Shown piece after piece: positions 1 through 9,345 of a stretch of DNA of 64,000 nucleotides (positions are counted from its first letter, which is position 1; every line of letters starts with the position of its first letter). Made by a program: the position numbers and the translations under genes. The stretch covers positions 10,616,001 through 10,680,000 of the forward strand of contig NC_021658.1 of the NCBI RefSeq assembly GCF_000418325.1. The letters are read 5' to 3'. The notes below the pieces were generated by a model. The model was not told the DNA's origin. It did no database searches and was given only the letters and a program-made list of their open reading frames with translations. This DNA is from Sorangium cellulosum So0157-2 (GTDB taxonomy: Bacteria > Myxococcota_A > Polyangia > Polyangiales > Polyangiaceae).

Positions 1-1566
1 CGATGCCGACCACGACGCCGAGCCACGCGAGCGCGAGCGCGATGTTGACCATGGCGAAGTGCCGGACGGAGAGCGCGAGCACCTGGCCGACGATCACCCC
101 GACGGCGGCGAGCACGTCGCCCGCGCGGACGACGAAGGTGTCGATGGCGGCCTTGGCGCTGTACTTCGCGTCGCGGCCGACCGGCAGGAAGAGCGCCTGC
201 CGCGCCGTGTTCTGGACCGAGTAGTCGGTGCTGTTCTCGGCGATCTTCGCGACGCGCACGACGGCGAGCGCCGGCAGGACCGCGAGGGACGCGTTGCCGA
301 GGAGGGCGATGGTCGGGAGGATGAACAGGGCGAAGCGCACGCCGAAGTACTTGAAGATGCGGGAGACCAGGAAGAGCTGCAGGACGACGCCGAGGGTGTT
401 CACCCAGTAGAAGAAATCGCCCTTGAAGGTGCCGATGATCGCGCCGAGCGCCGCCTTTTTCCCCTTCTCGGTGCGCGGGTGGACGAGCCCCTTCTCGGCG
501 CCCTCGACGACCTTGCCGCCGGCCTCGACGTCGAACGCGGCGCCCTTGACCGCGGCGATCTTCCCCTCGAGCAGGCGCGACGCCTCCGGATCGACGAGGT
601 AGACCGGGGCGCCCGCCGCGAGCGGCGCGCCCGGGTCCGCGCCCGCCGCGGCGGCCGGCGCCTCCTCGCCCGCGGCGGCCGGCGCGCTCTCCTGGCCGAG
701 CGCGCTCGTGGCGGACTCGATCAGGGTGCGATCGAGGATGTACTCGCCGGTCGAGTTCACCCAGTTGAGGACGAGCGTCAGGGCGGCGATGAGGAGGAGA
801 TAGCGGTCGCCGGCGATGATCTTGAAGCCGCCGGCCGCGCCGCCGGGCGGCGCGTCGGCCTTCTTCGGCCCGCCGTCCGGGCCCGCGAGGTCGTCGCGGT
901 GGACGAGGTAGGTGAGCCACAGGCAGGCGAGCAGCACGCCCGCCGCGACGAGCATCATGTTGTAGGGGCCGATTGGCACGTAGACGCGCTTCGCGATCTG
1001 CGCGCCGAACATGGCGCCGAGCGAGCTCCCGATACCGACGATCGCGAAGAGCCGCTTGCCCTGCTCGGGGGAGTAGACGTCGTTGGCGAACGACCAGAAC
1101 TGCGCGATCACCGTGAGGTTGAAGCAGCCCACCCACAGGTAGAACGGCACCCCGAGGGGGACGCCGAGGCGCGCGAGGAAGAAGAAGAGGACGAGGTTCC
1201 CGGCGAAGAAGAGCGTCAGCGCGGTGGTGAGCTGCATGCGCCCGAAGCGCCGGGCCATGGCGCCGTAGGCGCGGACCACGCCGACGAGGAGCAGCGCCTG
1301 GCCCGCCGCCGCGTAGGCCTTCACCTCGGGGCCGTCGAGGTCGAGCTTCTGCCCGCCGATCTCGAGCCCGCCGCCCGCGAGGATGAGCGGCTCGCGGACC
1401 ACCTTGAGGAGATAGTAGCCCGTGAGCAGGAGGAAGACGTTCAGCGTCAGGACGAGGACGCTGAAGACCTCGCGCGGCTTCACCTCGGCGAAGATCGACA
1501 GGAGCCGGTGAAGGACCCCTCGGGCCGGTGTCTCGTTCTCTCCAGTGCTCGCCACGCGCCGCTCCA
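1..1566 (-). CDS. NTP/NDP exchange transporter (ATP/ADP translocase-like), 3' end outside window
   Basis: This is an inner-membrane carrier of the nucleotide transporter (ATP:ADP antiporter, AAA) family. I translated the minus strand from the ATG at 1566 and found 522 codons open to the window edge, so the C-terminus is missing. The start reads MERRVASTGENETP, followed by a short cytosolic stretch with EVKPREVF and many hydrophobic segments. Typical family features are VLTLNVFLLLTGYYLLKVVREPL near residue 40, FWSFANDVYSPEQGKRLF near 160, and GDRYLLLIAALTLVLNWVNSTGEYILDRTL near 260. A long hydrophilic Ala/Gly-rich loop (about residues 290-370) sits between helices. The long plus-strand frame covering the same DNA is a shadow. 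Family members in free-living bacteria are of uncertain substrate; exchange of ATP for ADP is not proven here. Confidence 0.85.
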
Positions 1567-1795
1567 TCCCGGGACAACCGCCGTTCAGGCGGCACCGGAA
1601 CAGGACCGATGCCCGAGCGCGGGAGGCTATCCAGCCTGGTCCCGGCCGGCAACCTCCGTGGCGGCGCCGCGCGTGTGAAGCGCCGTACAGGGCCTTGGAC
1701 AGAGGGCGCCTGAGGGCGCGCGGCGCGGACAAACGTCCCGCGGGTCGGGAACTCCGCTAGGCTCCCGCGCGGCGACGTGCGAGAGACGAGGCGGA

Positions 1796-3328
1796 TTGGG
1801 ACCTGACGAGAAGGGATGGACGCGCGCGATCGGCACGGGCTTTCAGCGGCGCACGGCCGCGCTCGCGAGCTGCGCGGTGCTGTCGCTGTGCGCCGAGGCG
1901 CACGCCGCGCCGCAGGCGGGGGCCGCTGAGCCGCGGCCGGGGGCGGCCGCGCCGCAGGCGGGAGCCGCAGCGGCCGCGGCGGCGGCGCCACCTCCGGCCC
2001 CGGGATCTCCGCCGGCGCCCCGCGCGGCGGCTGCGCCGGCGCGGCCTCCCGTTGCGGCGCCGCAGGCGCCCAGCGCGAGGCGCCCGCTGCCGGACTACGA
2101 TGGTCGCCCGGACGAGGGGGCGAGCGCCGGCGACGCGCTCCTCTGGGTGCCGCGCGTCCTGTTCTTCCCCGCCTACCTCGCCAGCGAGTACCTGGTCCGG
2201 CGGCCGCTCGGCTACCTCACGGTCGCGGCGGAGCAGGGCGAGTGGATCGAGGAGCTCAAGGACATCTTCACCTTCGGGCCCAACGACACGATTGGCATCG
2301 TCCCGACGGCGCTCTTCGACTTCGGCTTTCGCGAGAGCGTCGGCGTCTACTTCTTCTACGACGACCTGTTCTTCCCGGGCAACGAGCTCCGCGTGCACAC
2401 GGCGACGGGCGGCATCGACTGGCTGCGGCTCACGATCGCCGACCGCATCCCGCTCGACGGGCGCGCGTACCTGAAGCTCCGCGGCGAGGCGGACACCCGG
2501 CCTGACTGGCTGTTCGCGGGGATCGGCCCGAGGTCGCTGGGGCGCGACTGGGCCCGCTACGCCGCCCACAGCATCCAGGGGAGCGCGACGGTCCACGTCG
2601 ATTTCGACGCGTTCAGCTTCGTCGAGGCGTACACCGGCGCGAAGACCGTCGATTTCGACGACATCTGCTGCGAGCCGACGGTCGGCTGGCGGGTCGCGAA
2701 CGGCCGTTATCCGCTGCCTCCCGCGTTCGATACGGGGTACACGGCGTACCGCATCGGGGCCCGGGCCGCCCTCGACTCGCGGCGGCCGCGCCCCGAGCGG
2801 GGCCACGGCGTCCGGCTGGAGCTCTCCGGCGAGCACGCCGCCGACCTGGAGCGGCCGCTGCAGAGCCGGTGGATCCGCTACGGCGGCTCGCTGGGCGGGT
2901 TCGTCGATCTCACCGGGAACGACCGCATCGTGAGCCTCGTCCTCTCGGCGGCCTTCGCCGACCCGCTCGGCCCCGACGAGGTCCCCTTCACCGAGCTCGC
3001 CGAGCTCGGCGGCGGCGCGCCGATGCACGGGTTCCGCGAGGGGCGCCTCCGCGGGCGGAGCGCCGCCGCGGCGACGCTCGAGTACCGATACCCGATCTGG
3101 GCGTTCCTCGACGGCACGGTGCAGGTCGCCGCGGGCAACGTGTTCAGCGAGCACCTCCGCGACTTCGAGCTCGACCTGCTGCGCATGTCGTTCGTGCTCG
3201 GCCTGCGCACGAGCAGCGCGCGCGACCACTCCTTCGACTTCCTGATCGGCTCGGCGACCGAGACCTTCGAGCAGGGGGCCGGCTTACAGGAGCTGCGATT
3301 GATGGTCGGCGCCAGCCGCGGTTTTTGA
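1796..3328 (+). CDS. BamA/TamA (Omp85/D15) family outer membrane protein
   Basis: This is a 510-residue outer-membrane barrel protein of the bacterial surface antigen D15/Omp85 group. The first usable start is a TTG at 1796. The N-terminus carries a signal-like hydrophobic run ending at AEAHA, then a very Ala/Pro-rich linker to about residue 95. The rest is beta-rich with alternating aromatic residues. Near residue 415 it has the diagnostic barrel motif MHGFREGRLRGRSAAA followed by EYRYPIW, and it ends in an aromatic residue (RGF), as expected for a BAM substrate. No clear POTRA repeats are visible, so it resembles the stand-alone barrel proteins common in myxobacteria rather than BamA itself. 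Its substrate is unknown. It converges on the lipoprotein gene at 3495-5270 with a large hairpin between them. Confidence 0.8.
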   Translation: MGPDEKGWTRAIGTGFQRRTAALASCAVLSLCAEAHAAPQAGAAEPRPGAAAPQAGAAAAAAAAPPPAPGSPPAPRAAAAPARPPVAAPQAPSARRPLPDYDGRPDEGASAGDALLWVPRVLFFPAYLASEYLVRRPLGYLTVAAEQGEWIEELKDIFTFGPNDTIGIVPTALFDFGFRESVGVYFFYDDLFFPGNELRVHTATGGIDWLRLTIADRIPLDGRAYLKLRGEADTRPDWLFAGIGPRSLGRDWARYAAHSIQGSATVHVDFDAFSFVEAYTGAKTVDFDDICCEPTVGWRVANGRYPLPPAFDTGYTAYRIGARAALDSRRPRPERGHGVRLELSGEHAADLERPLQSRWIRYGGSLGGFVDLTGNDRIVSLVLSAAFADPLGPDEVPFTELAELGGGAPMHGFREGRLRGRSAAAATLEYRYPIWAFLDGTVQVAAGNVFSEHLRDFELDLLRMSFVLGLRTSSARDHSFDFLIGSATETFEQGAGLQELRLMVGASRGF

Positions 3329-3480
3329 GCGAGCGGCGGTCACCCGCACAGGAAGCGAGCGGCGGTCACCCGCACAGGAGACGGGTCCAGATCGGCGTTT
3401 TCGGCGCGGAAGCGCACTTCAGTGCGCTGAGCACCGAAAACGTCGAGATGGGCCCGTATCCGAAGCGGGTGACCGCCGCT
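3329..3480. repeat. 25-bp direct repeat plus a ~123-nt imperfect inverted repeat (hairpin)
   Basis: A 25-bp sequence starting GCGAGCGGCGGTCACC occurs twice in tandem (3329-3353 and 3355-3379). The arm AGCGGCGGTCACCCGC at 3358-3373 is exactly complementary to 3465-3480. Inside it, ACGGGTCC pairs near GGGCCCGT, GTTTTCGG pairs with CCGAAAAC, and the centre is AGCGCACT-TC-AGTGCGCT (3411-3428). The element sits between two converging genes, so it may act as a bidirectional terminator or be a REP/BIME-like repeat. Confidence 0.75.
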
Positions 3481-3494
3481 CGGGGCGAAGAGGG

Positions 3495-5270
3495 TCAGTC
3501 GGGCGCGGTCGAATCGTCGGGGCGCTCGATGCCGACGAGCTTGTAGCCGCGGCGCGGGCCGAGGTCGTAGAGGTGGGCGCGCAGCGGGCCGGGCGCCTGC
3601 CCGTTGAGGATGTCGACGATCGCGTAGCGCGAGGGCGCGCCGTCGGGCGCGCCTCCCTGATCGGCGATGTGCGGGAGCGAGAGGCACACGCGGCCGTCCG
3701 GCGACGGGCGCACGACCGGCCGCGCGCGCAGGGCGAGCGCCTCGCCGGCGTACATCGCGGCCTCGTAACGGAGATCTTGCGCGCGCGCGACGCCGGTGCG
3801 CCGCGCCAGGTCGACGCCGCACAGCTCCGCCGGCGAGGCCACGGCGACGTCGGCGAGCGGCGACAGGCGCGTGAGGTACCGCGCCATGATCGCCTGCTTT
3901 CGCTGGAGGAGCTTGTCGATCAGCCACGTGGTGTGCCGCGGGGCGGTGAAATCGCCGGCCCGCACCGCGGCCTCCACGAGCTCCGGCGTGAAGCGCGCGA
4001 GCGTGCGCGCGGCCCAGGCGCCGTCGAGCTCGGTCATGCGCCCGAAGGCCGGGTTGGGGTAGCCGCCCCGCCAGCGCTCCGGCCGGAAGTCGCGGGCGGA
4101 GAAGAAGCCGAAGATGTCGCCCTGGGGGTCTCGGGTCGCCCGGTCCCACGGCCGCTCGGGGATGCCGAGCGTGACGAAGTCGAGGAGCACGTACTCGGCG
4201 TCGAAGTAGTAGGCGTGGCCGAGGCGCTTCGAGATGCCCTCCCAGTCCCACTCGCTGCCGAAGCAGTCGCCGAGATCGATGTAGTAGTGCCGTACGTGGC
4301 CGGGCGATGCGTCCTTGTCGTCCTCGTCCTCGGAGAGCCAGACATCCATCGAGTTCTGCTCGCGCGAGTCGAAGTGGTTGAGCCACGCCGCGAGCAGGCG
4401 CCCGCCGCGCAGGTCGCGCCGGTCCTCGTGCGGGATGACGTCGTTCGGGTCGTCCTCCCGGGTCCCCGCGTACTTGAACGGCCCGAGGGCGCGGCCCGGC
4501 AGCCAGCGCGAGGCGACCATGCGGACCCGGTCCCCCCGCTTCGCGGCCTTGGCGAGCAGGCCGTCGAGCGCCGCCTGATCGAACGGCCTCGAGGTGCCGC
4601 TGTTGTCGGTCACGGTGAGCCCGGGCGAGAGCTTCAGGACCGACGGCCTCAGATAGACCACCGAGTCGCACGGCGCCCAGTAGCCGGCCGCGTGGTAGAG
4701 GCGCGCCGCGATCGCGGTGGCGCCGGTCGCCCGCTCGGGCTGCTCCGCGGGATCGGCCTTGAGCATGAACTTGCCGACCCCCTCGACCTTGATCCGGAAG
4801 CCGGGGTTCGCGCCGTTCGGCTTGCCCATGTCGATGACCCAGGACCCGTCCGGCGCCTCGGGGTCGAGCGTCTTGTCGCCGCACGGGCCGCTCACGAGCT
4901 CCTCGACGGAGAGCGGCCGCTTGCCGATCCGGTTCGTGAACCAGCTCGAGTCCGGCACCTCGTCGACGCTGTTGACGTTGACCGCCTCCCCGCCGGGATC
5001 CACGGCGAGGAACCGCGTCACCGGCCGGAAGACGAGGTTGTCGGCGGCGTCCCACGCGAACGACGACTCGTACGGCTCCGGCGTGCAGAGGCGGTGCCGC
5101 GGATCGTCCTTGGGCGCCTCGGGATCGGGCCGGCAGGGCAGCGAGACGGGGTTCAGATCGGCGTCGCGCCAGACCGGATCGCGCAGGGGGAACCGGCGCA
5201 CGTCGCTGCTGCAGGCCGCGCTGAGCAGGGCGAGCAGCGGGAGCGACGAGGTGAGCAGCGCCTTGAGCAT
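3495..5270 (-). CDS. Predicted lipoprotein, 591 aa, unknown function
   Basis: The chosen start is the ATG at 5270, giving the signal MLKALLTSSLPLLALLSAAC with a lipobox cysteine at residue 20. The frame stays open far upstream into the lipase gene, but that part is a shadow. The mature protein is soluble-looking, with Asp- and Trp-rich segments such as DVWLSEDEDDKDASPG and a HYYIDLGDCFGSEWDWEG stretch in the middle. I see no domain I can name with certainty; the layout loosely recalls large myxobacterial periplasmic lipoproteins. It lies 53 bp downstream of the lipase gene on the same strand and could share its transcript. Localisation as a lipoprotein is well supported; its role is unknown. 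Confidence 0.75.
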   Translation of the reverse strand: MLKALLTSSLPLLALLSAACSSDVRRFPLRDPVWRDADLNPVSLPCRPDPEAPKDDPRHRLCTPEPYESSFAWDAADNLVFRPVTRFLAVDPGGEAVNVNSVDEVPDSSWFTNRIGKRPLSVEELVSGPCGDKTLDPEAPDGSWVIDMGKPNGANPGFRIKVEGVGKFMLKADPAEQPERATGATAIAARLYHAAGYWAPCDSVVYLRPSVLKLSPGLTVTDNSGTSRPFDQAALDGLLAKAAKRGDRVRMVASRWLPGRALGPFKYAGTREDDPNDVIPHEDRRDLRGGRLLAAWLNHFDSREQNSMDVWLSEDEDDKDASPGHVRHYYIDLGDCFGSEWDWEGISKRLGHAYYFDAEYVLLDFVTLGIPERPWDRATRDPQGDIFGFFSARDFRPERWRGGYPNPAFGRMTELDGAWAARTLARFTPELVEAAVRAGDFTAPRHTTWLIDKLLQRKQAIMARYLTRLSPLADVAVASPAELCGVDLARRTGVARAQDLRYEAAMYAGEALALRARPVVRPSPDGRVCLSLPHIADQGGAPDGAPSRYAIVDILNGQAPGPLRAHLYDLGPRRGYKLVGIERPDDSTAPD

Positions 5271-5323
5271 CGGCCGGGCATGGTACTGGACCGGGCGCCG
5301 CTCGGGGCGGTTTTCGACGGCGG

Positions 5324-6502
5324 TCAGAGGCCTTCTTGCCGGAGCCGCTCGATCACGGCGCGGTAGAAGTCGATATAGAGCCAGGTGTTCCCCTCGCCCG
5401 GGCTCTGCCCGAAGAGCTGGCCGATCTCGTCGAAATGGTCGGCGGGGAGACAGCCCCAGAAGTTGCCCCAGCGCGCGTCGCGCGCGCGGACCAGGCCGTC
5501 GTTCGGGATCGACTCCCCGAAGCCGCCGTCGAGGATGGTCTCTGTCAGCGAGAGCAGCGGGTGCACCGGATCGAGGCCGTCGTCGAACTGCGCGACGAAG
5601 GGCGCCGGGGCGAGCGTCGCGCAGTCGCGGCCGCCGAGCGCGCGGTCGGTCCTGCCGCCGAAGGAGGCGTAGAACACCCCGGGAGAATCGGTGTATCTCG
5701 CGTTGAACTCCTCGATGCCTGGCGTCGAGAACTGCTCGAGCGACGCGAACACGCTCGTCTCCTCGCCGATCTGGTCGTAGAGCGGCGCCCCGATCGCGTT
5801 GAGCAGGTCGTCGAGGACGTCCTGCAGGCGCTCGTGGGCGACGAGCTGGAGCGCGATGTCGGCGATCTTCGACCCGAGATGGGGCGTGGCGACGGTCACG
5901 ACGGAGGCGACGAGATCGGGCCGATCGTGCGCGACCACGCGGGCGTCGAGGCCGCCTTGCGAGTGGGCGATGATATTCACCTTCTCGTGGCCCGTCTCGG
6001 CGAGGATCTGCTCGATCCGCGCGATCAGCTGGGCGCCGCGGTATTCGGAGCTGTTGAACGGATCGACGGAGGGCGTGAACACCGCCTCGTTGCCCTCGGC
6101 GAGGGTCTGCTTGACGTTGTAGAAGTAGCTGACGTATCCGGCGCCCGCGAAGTCCTCGAATCCGAAGAAGCCGTGGGCGAGCACGATGGGATACGGCGGC
6201 CCGAGCTTCGCGGACGACGGCCAGCCGCCCCCGGTCCCGCCCGAGCCGTCCGCGGCGCTCTCCCACCCGCCCGAGGCGGAGCCGCCGCCTGCCCCCGTGA
6301 TCACCTCGCCGGTGTCCCACGGCGCGAGCTGCTCCTCTGCCGCGCCGCAGCCGGCGAGGAGCGCCCAGGAGGCGAATATCGCACACCCGGCGAGACCGGC
6401 GGACACCCGTCGTCCCCTAGAACGAGCGTCCGTGTGAGACTTCCACTTACGCAAACCGCCAATACGCGATGACGACGATGCGAACGAAGAAAGATCCAGC
6501 AT
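5324..6502 (-). CDS. Triacylglycerol lipase (alpha/beta hydrolase), lipoprotein
   Basis: This protein hydrolyses ester bonds of acylglycerols by family criteria. The ATG at 6502 is preferred because AGGAGG lies 6 nt upstream. Residues 1-52 form a long N-region, a hydrophobic segment and the lipobox LLAGC (Cys52). A Gly/Ser-rich linker runs to about residue 100. The catalytic domain shows the oxyanion motif YPIVLAHGFFGF (105-115), the nucleophile elbow AHSQGG (Ser181), a probable catalytic Asp335 in SIPNDGLV and His356 in PADHFDE. This order and spacing match Pseudomonas/Burkholderia-type lipases (families I.1/I.2). No foldase gene is visible nearby. The downstream lipoprotein may be cotranscribed. 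Confidence 0.9.
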   Translation of the reverse strand: MLDLSSFASSSSRIGGLRKWKSHTDARSRGRRVSAGLAGCAIFASWALLAGCGAAEEQLAPWDTGEVITGAGGGSASGGWESAADGSGGTGGGWPSSAKLGPPYPIVLAHGFFGFEDFAGAGYVSYFYNVKQTLAEGNEAVFTPSVDPFNSSEYRGAQLIARIEQILAETGHEKVNIIAHSQGGLDARVVAHDRPDLVASVVTVATPHLGSKIADIALQLVAHERLQDVLDDLLNAIGAPLYDQIGEETSVFASLEQFSTPGIEEFNARYTDSPGVFYASFGGRTDRALGGRDCATLAPAPFVAQFDDGLDPVHPLLSLTETILDGGFGESIPNDGLVRARDARWGNFWGCLPADHFDEIGQLFGQSPGEGNTWLYIDFYRAVIERLRQEGL

Positions 6503-6751
6503 GACCACCTCCTGCCGGAACCGGCTCAGACTCTGCTGATGGGCAGCTGATGTCAAGCGCTGTCGGAAAACTGAACCATCATGGTCGTCGCGGGGGACCG
6601 TCGAGACGGTTAGCGCATTGCGTTGTGAACGGTGGGGTGGATTCCCTGCATTGCGCCACGGGGTTGTGCGGTCGTGCTGGCGCATTGCGTCGCGGGTTGT
6701 TGTCGTTTTTCCATGCGGAGGGGCGCGCCGGCTCCGGTAGGTTCGTGGGCC

Positions 6752-7531
6752 ATGCGATCTGTCCAGAGCTCTTTTGTGCTTGTTCTGATCGGTTCCCTGG
6801 TCGCTTGTGGCGGCGCGGCGCCTCCTCCGTCGGCGCCGGAGCCTGCGGAGGCCGACGAGGCGGCGCCGGCGGCGGCGTCGGGCGGCGAGGCGGCGGAGGA
6901 CGGGGACGGGAAGAAGGAGGAGGACGCGGCGGCGGATGCGTCAAGGCAGATCCCGACGACGTGCGAGCAGAAGGGCGATGTGTGTGTGCCGCCGGCGGCG
7001 TTCGTGAAGCGGCTCTGCAGCGGGTTCTATCCGGACGTGGCGCTCAGCCTGTTCGCCAAGGGATCGCCGTTCACGCGCGGGTACCTCACGCGCGACACCG
7101 AGGCGTGGAACGCCTCCGGCGGGTCCTCCTCGAACGACAAGCTGCTGTTCGATGAGGAGGTGCTGATCCTCTATCACCGGGCGCCAGACACGGGGGGCAT
7201 GGTCGTGAGCGGCGCCGGGGGCGGCTACGACGTGCTGCGCTGGGACGGGACGTGCGCGTCGCTGATGACGGAGGAGGTCCGGCAGCACGTGCCGCCGAAG
7301 CCGAAGTACGCGCCGATCCCGTGGAAGAGCCTGGATGAGAAGACGCGCGAGGCGTTCCAGGCCGACGAGAAGGTGGGCAAGATCGTCGCGGAGCGGCGGA
7401 AGGAGTGCAAGGGCGCGACGATGGGGGCGGTCAGCGCGAAGTGCGAGAAGGTCGACAAGCAGATGGGCGCGGCGCTGATCGAGTACGTGCGCGGCGGCGG
7501 GGCGCTGCCGGCGCCGGGGCCGCTGAAGTGA
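6752..7531 (+). CDS. Predicted lipoprotein, 259 aa, unknown function
   Basis: The ATG at 6752 gives a classic lipoprotein signal, MRSVQSSFVLVLIGSLVAC, with Cys19 followed by GG. The frame extends upstream to 6632, but the internal ATG fits the signal peptide. Residues 20-75 are Ala/Glu/Asp-rich and low-complexity. The remaining domain (about residues 75-259) has a conserved look, with a CEQKGDVCVPP start, several Cys, GSPFTRGYLTRDTEAW and a Lys-rich C-terminal helix. I do not recognise the family. It is divergent from the lipase and convergent with yggX. Confidence 0.75.
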   Translation: MRSVQSSFVLVLIGSLVACGGAAPPPSAPEPAEADEAAPAAASGGEAAEDGDGKKEEDAAADASRQIPTTCEQKGDVCVPPAAFVKRLCSGFYPDVALSLFAKGSPFTRGYLTRDTEAWNASGGSSSNDKLLFDEEVLILYHRAPDTGGMVVSGAGGGYDVLRWDGTCASLMTEEVRQHVPPKPKYAPIPWKSLDEKTREAFQADEKVGKIVAERRKECKGATMGAVSAKCEKVDKQMGAALIEYVRGGGALPAPGPLK

Positions 7532-7681
7532 GGGGGTGAGCCCCCCGGGGGGGCCCGGGGGGTTGGGGCCGGGGGAGCGGGCCCGGGGTGAGAGGGCGGT
7601 GCGGATGAGCCGGAGGTGAGCGCAGGGCCGCAGCCGGCAGGTGGACGGGAGCGCCGCCGGCGGCAGGGCCGACGGGGGCAG
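7532..7681. other. GC-rich intergenic stretch between converging genes
   Basis: This 150-bp gap between two converging genes holds runs such as GCCCCCCGGGGGGGC that can fold into very stable hairpins near 7540-7560. It may terminate both genes, but there is no U-tract, so a classic intrinsic terminator cannot be claimed. Confidence 0.4.
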
Positions 7682-7972
7682 CTACTCCTGCTTGTCCTTG
7701 GGCGCCACGAAGTCGGGCGGCGGCTGCGCGGCCTCGTTCCCGCCGCTGAAGAAGTACTTGTCGAGCTCGGTCATCCAGATCCGCTGGCCGGCCTCGGAGA
7801 TGAGATCGAGGCGGTACTCGTTGATCAGCATCTTCGAGTGCTCCAGCCACATCCGCCACGCCTCCTTCGAGACGTTGTCGTAGATCCGCTTGCCCACCTC
7901 GCCCTTGAGCGGCGGCTTCTCCAGCCCCTCAGCCTCGCGGCCGAGCTTCACGCAGTGGACCATCCTCGTCAT
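7682..7972 (-). CDS. yggX: Probable Fe(2+)-trafficking protein YggX
   Basis: This is a small cytosolic protein of 96 residues that fits the YggX family in length and sequence. It starts MTRMVHCVKLGREAEGL, with the conserved early Cys7 and the KLG/EGL motif. PPLKGEVGKRIYDNVSKEAW, the WLEHSKMLINEYRL helix and the WMTELDKYFF C-terminal helix all match the family pattern. YggX helps deliver Fe(II) and protects Fe-S clusters from oxidative damage in enterobacteria. The gene stands alone on the minus strand. Confidence 0.95.
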   Translation of the reverse strand: MTRMVHCVKLGREAEGLEKPPLKGEVGKRIYDNVSKEAWRMWLEHSKMLINEYRLDLISEAGQRIWMTELDKYFFSGGNEAAQPPPDFVAPKDKQE

Positions 7973-8488
7973 AAGCTGCCGGTCTCCTTTTCCTTTTCGC
8001 GGGCTTCTTAGCCGAGCCAGGGGGAGCCGTCGAGAGCGGCTGGCGAGCGGGCGGAGGCGACGGGAGGCGGGGGCGGAGGGCGCTGGGGAGCGGAGGGGGG
8101 CGGAGGGCGGCGGCGGGGGCGGCGCGCGCGGGGGATGCGGGCGAGAGGGCGGCAGCGGGAAGCGGCGCGAGCGGGGGATGCGGCGCGAGCGGGGGCAACG
8201 GCGCGAGCGGGGGATGCGGCGCGAGCGCCGGGGGCAGGCGCGAGCGCGTGCAGGTGCAAGCGCGGGAGCAGTCGCGGCAGGGCGCAGCGGAGCGGACGCA
8301 GCGGCAGCGCGGCGGAGCCGCGGAAGCGGAAGCGGAAGCGGAAGCGGACGGATGCCTGAGGGACGGCGCCGGGGGCAGGCCGAAGAGAGAATGCCCGGAA
8401 GAGGCGGACCGACCCGGGCAACCCGAGACCGCGGACCGACGGCCGCCGCACGGCGCGCTCAGCGGCAGAGCGATCTGACGCGAAGGGG
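7973..8488. repeat. Low-complexity G/A-rich intergenic region with tandem repeats
   Basis: No credible gene is seen here. The centre (about 8150-8235) has three to four copies of an 18-bp-like unit containing GGCGCGAGCGGGGGATGC. A 6-bp unit GGAAGC is repeated about five times at 8320-8350. The many overlapping open frames follow from the strong composition bias (Arg/Ala/Gly-rich nonsense) and are not annotated. Confidence 0.6.
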
Positions 8489-8517
8489 TTGACGGCAGCG
8501 CAGTTTCTAGCAATGTT
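8489..8517 (+). promoter_or_regulatory. Candidate ssrA promoter
   Basis: TTGACG at 8489-8494 matches a -35 box. A 17-bp spacer leads to AATGTT at 8512-8517 as a weak -10. This would start a transcript about 15-20 nt before the mature tmRNA end at 8541, leaving a leader for RNase P. Confidence 0.4.
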
Positions 8518-8540
8518 TGGTCCGTCTGAACGAACCACGA

Positions 8541-8885
<345 letters not shown>

Positions 8886-8887
8886 CG

Positions 8888-8920
8888 AAGACACGGCGAG
8901 AGCCGTGTCTTCTTGCTTTT
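8888..8920 (+). terminator. Intrinsic terminator of ssrA
   Basis: A perfect 10-bp stem AAGACACGGC/GCCGTGTCTT with a GAGA loop is followed by CTTGCTTTT. It starts 2 nt after the tmRNA CCA end. The same hairpin is duplicated at 34061-34093. Confidence 0.9.
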
Positions 8921-9330
8921 GTGTGACCTGCGTGTGACCTGCGTGTGACCTGACAAATATTGGCGCCGCTGGATTTGGGACGGTCCGGCGTGAGCGGGAC
9001 CACCGGAAGCGGGCGCGGCGGGTGACGCCAGGGTACGGGGCTCCACCGAGCTCCACGGCGGCCATCAGGCCGGCGGGGCGGATCCCGGGTCCGTGCTGGC
9101 GCATCCCGGAATCGACGAACTAGCGGACGCTGCTGTGCGGAGATGTGGGCGACGGGTGCGGTCTGCCCTGCCGGCCGGGCGCTGCACCCTGATCGCGGCC
9201 CCGTGCCGGAGGCAGCCGCGTCTTGACACGGGACGGCATCTCCGCTGGCCTCGCAGAGCGGGGTAGCTATGGGGGTAGCCAGTGCACGGGCGAGGACCAG
9301 AGAGCTACCTCCGGACTCCGCTGAGACAAC
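8921..9330 (+). repeat. Dispersed repeat, copy A (ssrA 3' flank)
   Basis: No gene is seen. The region begins with three tandem 11-bp units GTGTGACCTGC (8921-8953). It continues with a block around GGTGACGCCAGGGTACGGGG and ends with a block around GACACGGGACGGCATCTCCG (9223-9265). All three occur in the same order at 34094-34515, with local sequence differences. Confidence 0.8.
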
Positions 9331-9345
9331 CTCCGAGAACCGCTC

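Noticed and set aside
59..1678. Long plus-strand open frame rich in Arg/Glu/Asp
   Set aside because: The opposite strand encodes a coherent nucleotide transporter over the same bases; this is a high-GC shadow.
8160..8350. CRISPR-like tandem repeats
   Set aside because: The short units are contiguous with no unique spacers, so this is simple tandem repetition.
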